Assembly (NCBI RefSeq): GCF_900115665.1
Contig: NZ_FOXH01000002.1
Coordinates: forward strand, 575,670-639,669
DNA length: 64,000 nt
Direction of reading: 5' to 3'
From: Pseudarcicella hirudinis
GTDB taxonomy: Bacteria; Bacteroidota; Bacteroidia; Cytophagales; Spirosomataceae
The notes under the pieces were generated by a model, which saw only the letters and a program-made list of their open reading frames with translations, was not told the DNA's origin and did not search any database. Position 1 is the stretch's first letter, and the number at the start of each line of letters is the position of its first letter. Below are positions 45,702 to 54,732 of the stretch, piece by piece. The position numbers were made by a program, and so were the translations under genes.

Positions 45702-46262
45702 TTATTGATTGAATTTATTCATCGTTGGCTGTATCCCCTGAGTACAAAAACTCAGGATCATCTCACCCGCACGGTCTAAATACTCAGGAAGTTGCTCATA
45801 TTCAGCTCCTTCAAAGTTTCCTAAAACATATTCTACCTGCCTTCCTTTTGCAAATTCATCTCCTACGCCAAACCTTAATCTTGCATAACTGTTACCACCA
45901 AGTACTTCTTCAATATTTCTTAAGCCGTTATGGCCGCCATGAGAGCCTTTGGGCTTTAAACGCAGCTTTCCGTAAGGTAATGCAATATCATCAGTTACAA
46001 TCAGAATGTTTTCCGTTTCAATCTTCAGATCTTTCATCCAGTAATTGACTGCCTTCCCGCTTAAATTCATATAAGTAGTGGGCTTAATGAGATGAATTTG
46101 TCGCCCTTTGTGTTTTATTTCCGCATGATAGGCGAGTCTTTCCATTGAAAATTTAGTCTCATAGGTACCGGCAAGCCGGTCTGCTACCAAAAAGCCAACA
46201 TTGTGGCGGGTTAAAAGGTATTCAGGACCGATGTTTCCAAGACAGGCGATTAAGTATTTCAT
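45702..46262 (-). CDS. pth: Peptidyl-tRNA hydrolase
   Basis: 186 residues, normal Pth length. The catalytic H20 is in LTRHNVGF, and YMNLSGKAVNYW and GSHGGHNGLRNIEEVLG are the other family signatures. It frees tRNA from peptidyl-tRNA released by stalled ribosomes and is essential in most bacteria. It is a single gene on the minus strand, divergent from the large OmpA-type gene. Confidence 0.96.
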   Translation of the reverse strand: MKYLIACLGNIGPEYLLTRHNVGFLVADRLAGTYETKFSMERLAYHAEIKHKGRQIHLIKPTTYMNLSGKAVNYWMKDLKIETENILIVTDDIALPYGKLRLKPKGSHGGHNGLRNIEEVLGGNSYARLRFGVGDEFAKGRQVEYVLGNFEGAEYEQLPEYLDRAGEMILSFCTQGIQPTMNKFNQ

Positions 46263-46414
46263 AAAAAAAGTGTGATTATGGCTACGAATAGACTAAAGTT
46301 TCGTTATTAGACTTTAGCGTTTTGAAAATTTTAATTTAGTGACTTTCCAATTGATCGGAGAGTATAAACAAAAACAGACGCAAATTACTAATTTTGTGTG
46401 TGACTATTCCTTTT

Positions 46415-49400
46415 ATGATGCCCCGAATCCTTTTAAATCGTTTTATAATTGTGGTTGCCCTTTTAGGTTTGGGAACCTCTTCCGTTTTTTCTCAGGAAAA
46501 GAGAAAACTACCTCCTCCTGTTAATACTTCAAAGTTTATCGAATTTGCCCCTTCTGTGAGTGCAGACGGGAAAACCCTCATTTTTGAATCTGACCGTCAG
46601 GGAGACTGGAAATTATTTGAGTCGAAAAGAAACGGAAATCTTTGGTCTGTTCCGGTTGCCATACCCAAAATCAGCAATACATTTTTTGAAAAAGCCCCTT
46701 TGGGTGGCCCTTGCCTCAGTTATGATGGAAATTATCTGTTTTTCTCTGCCAGTAATAAGGATTCAGAAGGAAAGGAAGATATTTACTTTTCAGTAAGAGA
46801 AAAAAACGGCTGGTCAGCTCCCAGAAGCATTGGTGCTCCGATTAACTCTGCTGATTATGAAGGCTATCCTTCTGTTTCTCCGGATGGAAAGAAATTATAT
46901 TTCGCCAGAGGAAAGCTGTTAGGAGAAATGAAGAAAGACCTGCAGCAGATGTGTTATAAAATAATGGTTTCGGAAAAGGGGAGTAACGGCAACTGGGGAA
47001 CTCCTGTTGAATTACCAGCACCTGTCAATATCGAATGTGAAAAAGCCCCGAGAATTATGCCTGATGGAAAAACATTAATTTTTTCATCAATCAGAAAAGA
47101 AGGACTTGGTGATTTTGACCTTTACAAGACTGAATTGCAGGCAAATGGAAGCTGGAGTAATCCTGAAAACCTGAAATTCGCCAATACCAGAGGATTGGAT
47201 CAGTATGCTTCTGTTCCGGCTTGCGGAGATGTAATGTATTTTGTGCAGGATGGAGATATTTATACTTCTGCTGTTCCTTTTAATGTAACACTTGTTGTAC
47301 AGGGATGGGTTACGGATTCTACAACCGGAAAAAGTCTGAGTGCTAAAATTAAAATATATGACGCAGACCAGCCTGACAGATTAAGTGCTGAGATTGAAAG
47401 CAGCGGCGCAGAAGGACAATATACTTTTGTCGGTAAACCCAATAAAAAATATATTTTTGACATCAGTGAACCGGGATATCATCGCAAAAAAAGGGTAGTG
47501 GATCTGACTATTCTGAAATCATGCGAAGGACTTGAAATTCCGTTGAGATTAAGACCTTTGGCAGAGAAAGAGCCGGAGGCTGTTGATTATCACCTTGCTT
47601 TTGAAGCGGTAGATGCCCAGACTAATTTGAAAATCCCTGCGGTTTTTGAAACCTCTGATACCAAAACAGGGCAAAAAACAGTGTTCAGAAATGATGCACA
47701 GACTTTACAAAGTAGCGGAACATTCAGGTTAAAGCAAAAATATGCAGTTAATGCTTCACTTAAAGGATATAAATCCGAGAGTATAGCTTTGCAGGTGGAT
47801 GAAGTAAAAGGACTGGATCCGGTAAGAACAATTCGTTTACAGCCTTCTTCCTACAATTTTAAAATAAGGGCTTATAATAGTGAAATTAAAAATGAAGCGC
47901 TGAAAGACATTAAGGTTAAAATCACCGACATCGCTTCAAATCAGTCATTTGAGCTTGAGGCTCCCAAAGGTGGATTATTAGTTGAAACTAATCTCCAGAA
48001 TGACAGGCAATATAAAGTTGAGATTTCAGCGGATCTCATGCTGTCCAATGAGCAGATTATTCGTAAAACACCTAATCTTGAGATGTTTCAGCTGTTATTG
48101 GCACCGAAACAGGGAGCTGTGTTTCTTTTTACGGCCATAGATGCTAAAACTTCAGAGGTTATCGGAGCAAGCTTTAAGGTAACTTCCTCAAAAACCGGAA
48201 AAGAATTTAAAGGGACGACTACTGCCACAAATTCACAATTTGGCGTAAGTCTTTATAAAAGTGACAGCCTGAAAGTAGAATTGAATGCTAAGGGCTATCA
48301 GCCGACAATTCAGACTTTTGGTGTAGGCAACTTTTCATTGGGAGAAAGAAGAGAATATTCTGTTAAAATGATCCCCGAAAAATTCAGTCTTACCATTTTA
48401 GTGTTAGAAGAAGGTAGCCAGAAAGTGATCAAATCAGCCCTGGTAAAATTAAAAGACCTGAGTGATGAAAGTCAGATTCCGGTAACCAACAGAGCAGAGG
48501 CAGATGGTTTTATAGCAAATATTAAACGTAAGGGACAATATGAACTCGCTCTTGAATCACCGGAGTATGCTTCCAAAACTCAGAAAATAGATCAGATTCC
48601 TGAAAATGGTATTTTGAAAGTATATCTGTCCCGTCAGAAAAACTTGTCCGTTACCTTTAACGTAATTGATGCCCAGACCGGAAAACCGGTAAAAGCTGAT
48701 ATGCATATAAAACTGGAAAAGTCTAACAAGATATTTACAGCTGAGAAAGTTTCGGATTACGAGGTGAAGATTACGGCATTGGAAGTATTTACGATTGAAA
48801 CTTCTTCAACAGGGTATAAGTCGAAGATCAGCACTTATAACATGTCAGATTTTAATCCCAACAAGAAATATGATTATGAAGTAAGGTTGGAAAAAGCTCC
48901 TTTTGTCTTAGAAATTAAGGCAATAAATATTCTGACTAAAGCACCTTTAAAAGAAGCTCAGTATAAAATTACGGATTTGTCAACCAACCAAAGCCTGAAA
49001 GCATTACCGGAAATGAAAGAAGGTATTGCCAGTGTAGGATTGAACCAGGATGTGAAATATTCACTTGAAATTACGGCGGATGGTTTTGAGCCTTTTCAGG
49101 AAAATTTATCAAAACTGAGCCAGAATCAAATGACTTTCGGCTTAAAACCGAAAACAGGAGAATCGGCAGTTATTCTTGAATTGAAAGATGCGGTTAGCGG
49201 GAAAAAATTAGCAGGGACTTTCAAGCTTACGCACCAAAAGAGTCAGAAGACCATCAATAGCAAGACTAACGAAGGCACGATGGATGTAAAAGTACCTCTG
49301 ACCCAGATTGAAAACTATAAAATAGAAGTTTCAGTAAAGGGATATCCTGTTAAAGTTGAGAATTTTGATTATCCTCAGCTTGGTAAAATTGTAAGTAAAT

Positions 49401-50644
49401 TAATTGTTTTGGTAAAAGAAGCTTCCGTATTGGGTTTGAAAGCAGTTGATGAAGCCACTAAAAAACCGGTAAAGGATGTGGTTTATTCAGTACTTGAAAT
49501 GCCGAATAGTATTTTGGCAGGTTCTTCTGTTAAAGTTCCTGCCGGGATTACAGGCTTTAATGTAAAACCTGGTAAAGAATACCTTATTAAAGCCAAAGCT
49601 CAGGGTTTTATAGACTATGAAGAAAAATATCTTGTAGGTTCTGAGGATACCGTTAAAACGATTCTGTTGAAAACAATCCAGAAATCGGCTTTGTCATTTT
49701 ATGTTATTGATGCCCAGATCCAGAATCGGATTCCTGCCCTTGTAAGCGTTATTGCTCCTTCAGGAGAGACTATTGCAAAAGGGAATACAGATGCGCTTAA
49801 AACAGATTTAAAGACAGTTCTGCAACATGGAATGAGCTACACAATCAGGGCTTCATCAAAAGGATACAAGAGTTTTGAAGGAAAAATAAAAGCAGATAGT
49901 TCAACCACCGGCAAAGAAGCAGTTTCTGTAATTGCACTTTCCAGAGAAACAGAACCTTTCACTTTCAGAGTACTTGATAATCAGACAAAAAAGGCTGTAT
50001 TGAATAGCAATGTGAAAATTTCGGATCTCAAATCAGGACAACTTATAGCTTTTTCTCAAAATGGAGAATCTTATGCAGCACAATTGGTAGCTTCTGCAAA
50101 TTATAAGATTGAGGTTGATGCGGAAGGTTATGCCTCTGCCGTTGAGCGGATAGAGCCTGCTAAACTTACGGGTAAAAAAGATATTTTTCTGGAAAAGAAA
50201 AAGGCTGCAATTGTAGCTCAGACGCCTGTGCTTTCTTCCGCAACAGAATCTCCTAAAGTTGAATTACCCGAAAGTAAAAGTTCTTTTGATAAAATTGAAA
50301 AAGGTAAATCAATTGTTCTGGATAATGTATATTTCTTACAGGGAAGTTTTATTCTGCAAACAGAATCATATCCTCAGCTGGAAAAAGTAACTAATATGCT
50401 GAAAGCCAATCCGGGAGTAAAGATTCAGATTTCAGGTCATACCGATAATGTGGGAGATCCCAGATTAAACGTTGCACTTTCAGAAAACAGGGCAAAAGTT
50501 ATTCTGAACTATCTGGTAAGTAAGGGAATTGATGACAGCAGATTATTTTATAAAGGATACGGAGGAGCCAATCCGGTAGCTCCGAATGATACAGAAGATA
50601 ACAAGAAGAAAAACCGCAGGGTTGAAATTACCGGAATAGAGTAG
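46415..50644 (+). CDS. PorE-like beta-propeller / repeat / OmpA outer-membrane protein
   Basis: 1409 residues from ATG 46415 (46418 also possible); the frame extends to a TTG at 46394, which I reject because it lies in a -7-like TAATTTTG box. There is a signal peptide (ending VFSQ), then PD40-type propeller blades (about 40-290, SADGKTLIFESDRQGDW). Eleven tandem domains of about 87 residues start near 290, 393, 480, 568, 657, 743, 830, 917, 1004, 1092 and 1181. A C-terminal OmpA domain (about 1300-1409, SGHTDNVGDPRLN) binds peptidoglycan. The order resembles PorE of the type 9 secretion system, without its TPR part. Confidence 0.85.
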   Translation: MMPRILLNRFIIVVALLGLGTSSVFSQEKRKLPPPVNTSKFIEFAPSVSADGKTLIFESDRQGDWKLFESKRNGNLWSVPVAIPKISNTFFEKAPLGGPCLSYDGNYLFFSASNKDSEGKEDIYFSVREKNGWSAPRSIGAPINSADYEGYPSVSPDGKKLYFARGKLLGEMKKDLQQMCYKIMVSEKGSNGNWGTPVELPAPVNIECEKAPRIMPDGKTLIFSSIRKEGLGDFDLYKTELQANGSWSNPENLKFANTRGLDQYASVPACGDVMYFVQDGDIYTSAVPFNVTLVVQGWVTDSTTGKSLSAKIKIYDADQPDRLSAEIESSGAEGQYTFVGKPNKKYIFDISEPGYHRKKRVVDLTILKSCEGLEIPLRLRPLAEKEPEAVDYHLAFEAVDAQTNLKIPAVFETSDTKTGQKTVFRNDAQTLQSSGTFRLKQKYAVNASLKGYKSESIALQVDEVKGLDPVRTIRLQPSSYNFKIRAYNSEIKNEALKDIKVKITDIASNQSFELEAPKGGLLVETNLQNDRQYKVEISADLMLSNEQIIRKTPNLEMFQLLLAPKQGAVFLFTAIDAKTSEVIGASFKVTSSKTGKEFKGTTTATNSQFGVSLYKSDSLKVELNAKGYQPTIQTFGVGNFSLGERREYSVKMIPEKFSLTILVLEEGSQKVIKSALVKLKDLSDESQIPVTNRAEADGFIANIKRKGQYELALESPEYASKTQKIDQIPENGILKVYLSRQKNLSVTFNVIDAQTGKPVKADMHIKLEKSNKIFTAEKVSDYEVKITALEVFTIETSSTGYKSKISTYNMSDFNPNKKYDYEVRLEKAPFVLEIKAINILTKAPLKEAQYKITDLSTNQSLKALPEMKEGIASVGLNQDVKYSLEITADGFEPFQENLSKLSQNQMTFGLKPKTGESAVILELKDAVSGKKLAGTFKLTHQKSQKTINSKTNEGTMDVKVPLTQIENYKIEVSVKGYPVKVENFDYPQLGKIVSKLIVLVKEASVLGLKAVDEATKKPVKDVVYSVLEMPNSILAGSSVKVPAGITGFNVKPGKEYLIKAKAQGFIDYEEKYLVGSEDTVKTILLKTIQKSALSFYVIDAQIQNRIPALVSVIAPSGETIAKGNTDALKTDLKTVLQHGMSYTIRASSKGYKSFEGKIKADSSTTGKEAVSVIALSRETEPFTFRVLDNQTKKAVLNSNVKISDLKSGQLIAFSQNGESYAAQLVASANYKIEVDAEGYASAVERIEPAKLTGKKDIFLEKKKAAIVAQTPVLSSATESPKVELPESKSSFDKIEKGKSIVLDNVYFLQGSFILQTESYPQLEKVTNMLKANPGVKIQISGHTDNVGDPRLNVALSENRAKVILNYLVSKGIDDSRLFYKGYGGANPVAPNDTEDNKKKNRRVEITGIE

Positions 50645-50753
50645 GAGCTGAAAGCGTAAAAACCAAGCATATCCTTTGAATTCAGGGTAGATAATTTCAA
50701 GAGATTTCCCAAATTGAAGGTTATTACCTGAAAACAATAAAAAACGCGCAACT

Positions 50754-51527
50754 ATGAAAATAAAGAGTCAGATTATCAGTGCTTTAGCCATAATTCTTGT
50801 TTGCATGCTTCAATTTCAGACGCAGGCTCACAGCAAAGATCCTAATTCAAGGCTTTTTGAACTTCGGACTTATTATGCAAGCGAAGGGAAATTCGAAGAT
50901 TTAATGTCCCGCTTCAGAAATCATACCCTAAAGTATTTCAAAAAGCATAAAATGAAACTTGAAGGGTTCTGGATACCGATTGACAATAAAGAGAATAAAC
51001 TGGTGTATGTACTTTCATATCCTGACAGGGAAGCCAGAGAAAAGTCATGGAAGGATTTTATGGCGGATAAAGGTTGGATTGAAGTCATGAAGGCAAGTGC
51101 CGTAAATGGTGAAATTGTTGCTAAAGTTGAGGCAACCTTTTTAAAAACTACCGATTTTTCAGCCAATAACCTGAAATCATCGGGAGACAGGGTTTTTGAA
51201 CTGCGCACGTATAAAACTACGCTTAACCACCTTCCTAATTTGTTGGAGCGTTTCAGAGATCATACCTGTAAATTGTTTGAAAATCATGGAATGACCAACA
51301 TTATTTACTGGACACCAACCGATAAAGACCAGGGAGCAGATGATACCCTGATTTATTTTCTGACTCATAAAAGTAAGGAGGCAGGTTTACAATCCTTTAA
51401 AGAGTTTGGTGCAGATCCTCAGTGGCAGGCAGTCAGAAAAGCCTCAGAAGAAAAAGCTGGAGGTTCTCTGACCGTTTCAGTAAAATCTGAGTATATGATT
51501 CCAGCTGATTTTTCTCCTTTGAAATAA
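50754..51527 (+). CDS. Secreted protein with two NIPSNAP domains
   Basis: 257 residues with a signal peptide (about 1-25, QTQAHS). Two NIPSNAP (dimeric alpha-beta barrel) domains repeat the pattern F-ELRTY...RFR-H-T-K-F-H: domain 1 at about 38-135 and domain 2 at about 145-255. Bacterial NIPSNAP proteins are small and mostly uncharacterised; a double, exported form is less usual. It stands 110 bases after the OmpA-type gene and may be read from it. Confidence 0.85.
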   Translation: MKIKSQIISALAIILVCMLQFQTQAHSKDPNSRLFELRTYYASEGKFEDLMSRFRNHTLKYFKKHKMKLEGFWIPIDNKENKLVYVLSYPDREAREKSWKDFMADKGWIEVMKASAVNGEIVAKVEATFLKTTDFSANNLKSSGDRVFELRTYKTTLNHLPNLLERFRDHTCKLFENHGMTNIIYWTPTDKDQGADDTLIYFLTHKSKEAGLQSFKEFGADPQWQAVRKASEEKAGGSLTVSVKSEYMIPADFSPLK

Positions 51528-51547
51528 AAATTGAACCTTAGTGACTA

Positions 51548-51610
51548 ACTTGCGGAAATTTGAATGTTTATGCTTCAGGCAGAATGTTCAGATCTCCGCA
51601 AGTTTAGTTT
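51548..51610 (+). terminator. Possible long-loop terminator after the NIPSNAP gene
   Basis: 9-bp stem ACTTGCGGA/TCCGCAAGT (51548-51556 with 51595-51603), 38-base loop, T-rich sequence after. Confidence 0.4.
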
Positions 51611-51700
51611 TATATGAATTGTAAAAGATTCTTTTTTGCGTTTATCAAATTCAGAACCTCTTGAAATTGAGAAGAGGGTTGATACAAAAACTTAGAAAAT

Positions 51701-52453
51701 ATGTCAAAATTAGCTTTTATTACAGGCGCAACTTCAGGAATAGGTTTAGCAACGGCAGAAGCATTTGCCGATTTGGGAATTAACCTGATTCTTTGTGGAA
51801 GAAGAATCGAGCGTCTTTATGAAATTCAGCAGCAGCTTTCAGAAAAGGTAAATGTGAATATCCTGACTTTCGATGTAAGAAATAAAGAAGAAGTTGAAAA
51901 AGCAATTGCTACCCTTCCGGAAGATTTACGGAATATTGATATTTTATTGAATAATGCCGGAAATGCACATGGACTGGGACCGATTCAGGATGGGCATCTG
52001 GAGGATTGGGATGCAATGATCGATGGTAATGTAAAAGGTCTGTTATATGTTTCCAAAGCGATAATGCCTTTTATGATTGCGAGAAAGAAAGGTCATATTA
52101 TAAACCTCAGTTCGATTGCCGGAAAGCAGACTTATCCGAATGGAAATGTCTATTGTGCTTCTAAAGCGGCCGTTGAAGCTATCTCAGAGGGAATGAGACT
52201 TGATCTGAACCCTTATGGTATCAAAGTAACAAATGTAGCACCCGGAGCAGTAGAAACTGAATTCTCACTGGTAAGGTTTAAAGGAGATGAAAGCCGTGCT
52301 GAAGCAGTTTATAAAGGTTTTACTCCATTGAGTCCTCAGGATGTAGCAGAAATTATTGCCTTCGCCGTCACCAGACCCGCTCATGTGGTAATGGCTGATA
52401 TTACCTTATTCCCAACCGCCCAGGCATCAGCAATGCTTTTGAAGAAAGAATAG
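51701..52453 (+). CDS. Classical SDR oxidoreductase, YdfG-like
   Basis: 250 residues with TGATSGIG (8-15), NNAGNAHGLGPI, catalytic S136/S137 and Y150-x3-K154 in NVYCASKAA. The patterns match YdfG-type enzymes that oxidise serine, allo-threonine or 3-hydroxy acids with NADP. The arginine pair at position 33-34 (CGRR) after the second beta-strand suggests NADP. The gene is single; a repeat array follows. Confidence 0.92.
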   Translation: MSKLAFITGATSGIGLATAEAFADLGINLILCGRRIERLYEIQQQLSEKVNVNILTFDVRNKEEVEKAIATLPEDLRNIDILLNNAGNAHGLGPIQDGHLEDWDAMIDGNVKGLLYVSKAIMPFMIARKKGHIINLSSIAGKQTYPNGNVYCASKAAVEAISEGMRLDLNPYGIKVTNVAPGAVETEFSLVRFKGDESRAEAVYKGFTPLSPQDVAEIIAFAVTRPAHVVMADITLFPTAQASAMLLKKE

Positions 52454-52469
52454 ACACAACCTTTTTTTT

Positions 52470-52671
52470 CTATGTGCCCTATATGCCTATGTGATTACAA
52501 TATGAGGAAGTAAAACCTCTATGTGCTCTATATGCCTATGTGGTTACAATGTTTCTATATTCCCTTTATGCCTATGTGGTTGCAATATGAGGAACTAAAA
52601 CCCCTATGTGCCCTATATGTCTATGTGGTTACAATGTTTCTATGTTTCCTTTATGCCTATGTGGTTGCAAT
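52470..52671 (+). repeat. Array of five 32-bp repeats with 85-bp period
   Basis: Units at 52470-52501, 52519-52550, 52555-52586, 52604-52635 and 52640-52671. Each starts CTATGTGCCC or close to it and ends GTGGTTACAAT or GTGGTTGCAAT. Spacers alternate 17, 4, 17, 4 bases and are themselves conserved (ATGAGGAA-TAAAACC and GTTT), so the true tandem unit is 85 bp. Related single copies lie at 60961 and 63463. Confidence 0.9.
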
Positions 52672-52689
52672 GTGGACATACAAAGTAAA

Positions 52690-52718
52690 AAAGCCCGGAG
52701 CTGAGAACTCCGGGCTTT
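52690..52718 (-). terminator. Intrinsic terminator for the leftward periplasmic-protein gene
   Basis: 11-bp perfect stem AAAGCCCGGAG/CTCCGGGCTTT (52690-52700 with 52708-52718). The T-run is on the minus strand only. Confidence 0.85.
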
Positions 52719-52768
52719 AATGGAATGAGGGGTTTTTGACGAGACAAATAACGGCAAATCTGTCAAAA

Positions 52769-53443
52769 TCATTTAGAAAGCTTCGTTACAAGTGAAGAAC
52801 CCATTGGCTTTTCTCCTTTGAAAGATTCACTTTTAATTACCCCTACATTGGGACAAAACCATTCATTGACAGTAAATGTCATATTAAAAATGGTTTTTAA
52901 CGACTCCGTACTCGTAATTTTATAACAGTCAAAAGTTCCGGCAGGAGTAGTGACTGATTCTTTTCCGGTCACTTTTCTGTCGGTAATTTTTAGCAGAATA
53001 GTCATGATTTTCATCCCTCCGGAATAAGCTTCCGCTGTGAACTCATTTTCGGGAAGTGTTGCACCTACACTCAGATCAGAAGGATAATTAAGATAAGTAT
53101 CGGCACTTTTAATTTCCATATCTTTCATGCCGGACATTTGCTCCTGAGGTAACATTGTTTTCATACTCATAGAAAACACACCCCCTGAACATTTATAAGT
53201 ACCTTCTCCGGCAAGAGTTTCCTTCCCTTTTTTATCCGTTATTCTGGTACTTACTTTCGATTCGTTTCCGGTGGAAGAAATCACTTTGTACGAGATCTTC
53301 CCGATAGGCTCTCCTTTTTTATCATAATTGGTCATTTCCATCTCGGTATTGTTTGTCAGCAAAGCAAATCCGCAGTTTTGTGCAAAACTGTGAGCCGTTG
53401 CCGATACTGAGAGTACAAGAGCAATAAGTAAAGACTTTTTCAT
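52769..53443 (-). CDS. Periplasmic protein, DUF3108/TapB-like
   Basis: 224 residues with a signal peptide (ending HSFAQ). It is a beta-rich protein. The end pattern TPAGTFDCYKITSTES ... NEWFCPNVGVIKSESF resembles DUF3108/TapB-like proteins, which form an exported beta-barrel-like fold of unknown function. Three cysteines (C24, C in FDCYK, C in WFCPN) could bond. The assignment is by resemblance only. Confidence 0.6.
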   Translation of the reverse strand: MKKSLLIALVLSVSATAHSFAQNCGFALLTNNTEMEMTNYDKKGEPIGKISYKVISSTGNESKVSTRITDKKGKETLAGEGTYKCSGGVFSMSMKTMLPQEQMSGMKDMEIKSADTYLNYPSDLSVGATLPENEFTAEAYSGGMKIMTILLKITDRKVTGKESVTTPAGTFDCYKITSTESLKTIFNMTFTVNEWFCPNVGVIKSESFKGEKPMGSSLVTKLSK

Positions 53444-53649
53444 TGTAGTTAATTATTTAGAATATAAGATATTGAGAACCAGTATTCTTTAGATATTTTT
53501 CTGAAGAAAAGTTAAAAACAGAGACGCTTCAAATTTAAATAGAAGGTAAATAGAAAGAAACGGATAAAAGCGTTTTTTAGTAAGTGGTAAAGACGGAAGA
53601 AGTTACGAAAAAATAATAATTTTCTCAATATTCTGAAGGAGGGAAACAA

Positions 53650-53677
53650 AAAAGAACTACCCGTGGATAGTTCTTTT
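53650..53677 (-). terminator. Intrinsic terminator after rlmB
   Basis: 10-bp stem AAAAGAACTA/TAGTTCTTTT (53650-53659 with 53668-53677), with a T-rich run on the minus strand. Confidence 0.78.
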
Positions 53678-53700
53678 GGACTGTCAGTAATTAAAAGAAT

Positions 53701-54504
53701 TTACACCAGTGATCTCTGACGGATAGCTTCATACAGAATGACCCCGTTTGCTACAGAAACGTTCAGAGAACCAACTCTTCCTGCCATTGGAATATTTGCC
53801 AGCTGATCTGCTCTTCGCATTAAATCATCAGAGATACCGTCCTCTTCCGAGCCCATAATAATGGCGGTAGGAATGGTAAAATCTACATCGTAAATCGTTT
53901 TTTCTACTTTTTCCGAACAGGCAACCACCTGAATACCAGAATCCTGAAGATACTTTACCGTTTCAGACAGACTATTTTCTCTGCAAACAGGAAGGAAATT
54001 CAGTGCGCCGGAAGAAGTCTTCATCGCATCCGCATTAATCTGGGCAGCACCACGCGTCGGGACAACGATTGCCTGTACTCCCGCACATTCTGCAGTACGT
54101 GCAATGGCACCAAAATTTCTTACATCGGTAACTCTGTCCAAAATCAGAATAAATGGTGTTTTTCCCTGCTCATACACATCTGCCACAACATTTTCAAGTT
54201 TTACGTAATTGATAGCTGAAACAAACGCAATGACGCCCTGATGGTTTTTTCTGGTAATTCTGTCTAATTTCTCAGAAGGAACTTTCTGAACCGGAACACC
54301 TCTCATTCTGGCAAATTCCAGAATTTCAATGCTTCCCAGTTCTCTCTGGACTAATATCTTTTCAATTTCCTTTCCGGCTCTCAAAGATTCAAGAACAGGC
54401 TGAATCCCGAAAACCAGATCTTTATTGTCTGCCTTGGGAGTAGTAAAATGCCTGAATTGTTTTTTGCCGTCCGGACGGCTATTAAAGTTGTCTTTGTTTT
54501 CCAT
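53701..54504 (-). CDS. rlmB: SpoU/TrmH-family rRNA 2'-O-methyltransferase (RlmB-like)
   Basis: 267 residues. An N-terminal substrate-binding domain (FGIQPVLESLRAGKEIEKILVQ) precedes the SPOUT knot domain, with its motifs LDRVTDVRNFGAIARTAEC, IMGSEEDGISDDL and GSLNVSVANGVILYEAIRQ. RlmB methylates G2251 of 23S rRNA; the exact target here is inferred from family. The first 25 residues are a basic, low-complexity extension. Confidence 0.9.
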   Translation of the reverse strand: MENKDNFNSRPDGKKQFRHFTTPKADNKDLVFGIQPVLESLRAGKEIEKILVQRELGSIEILEFARMRGVPVQKVPSEKLDRITRKNHQGVIAFVSAINYVKLENVVADVYEQGKTPFILILDRVTDVRNFGAIARTAECAGVQAIVVPTRGAAQINADAMKTSSGALNFLPVCRENSLSETVKYLQDSGIQVVACSEKVEKTIYDVDFTIPTAIIMGSEEDGISDDLMRRADQLANIPMAGRVGSLNVSVANGVILYEAIRQRSLV

Positions 54505-54667
54505 ATATTGTATTGATCAATGCAAGCCCCGGTAAAAGCCAGATTCGGCAATCAGGATTTCAATTGAGATATTACTGATTTTTTGGCGACAGGGATTGAA
54601 AACACAAAGGTCGGAAAGATTTCGGCAGGAAACAAAAACAAGCCCGGAATCTGACGTTTATATGCAA

Positions 54668-54704
54668 AAAAGGGTGGTGAAATTAATCTTTTCACCACCC
54701 TTTT
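54668..54704 (-). terminator. Intrinsic terminator after the GWxTD gene
   Basis: 15-bp perfect stem AAAAGGGTGGTGAAA/TTTCACCACCCTTTT (54668-54682 with 54690-54704), 7-base loop, T-run on the minus strand. Confidence 0.92.
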
Positions 54705-54732
54705 CATCTTTGTGAAAAATATTGATATTCAA

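Larger units (their letters stand above)
52454..52768. other. Convergent intergenic region filled by a repeat array (315 bases)
   Basis: About 200 of the 315 bases are the 32-bp repeat array; the rest holds a terminator for the leftward gene. The open frame across the array (52523-52720) is not a gene. Confidence 0.7.

Noticed and set aside
46394-46414. TTG start for the OmpA-type protein
   Set aside because: It lies inside a -7-like TAATTTTG box and would put seven non-signal residues before a clear signal peptide starting at ATG 46415 or 46418.
52470-52671. CRISPR-like array of five 32-bp repeats
   Set aside because: The spacers are 4 and 17 bases, alternate strictly and are nearly identical to each other; the repeats vary; no cas genes. 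It is a tandem 85-bp repeat.
52523-52720. 65-codon open frame across the repeat array
   Set aside because: It is only the repeat translated (MPMWLQ over and over) and runs into a terminator.
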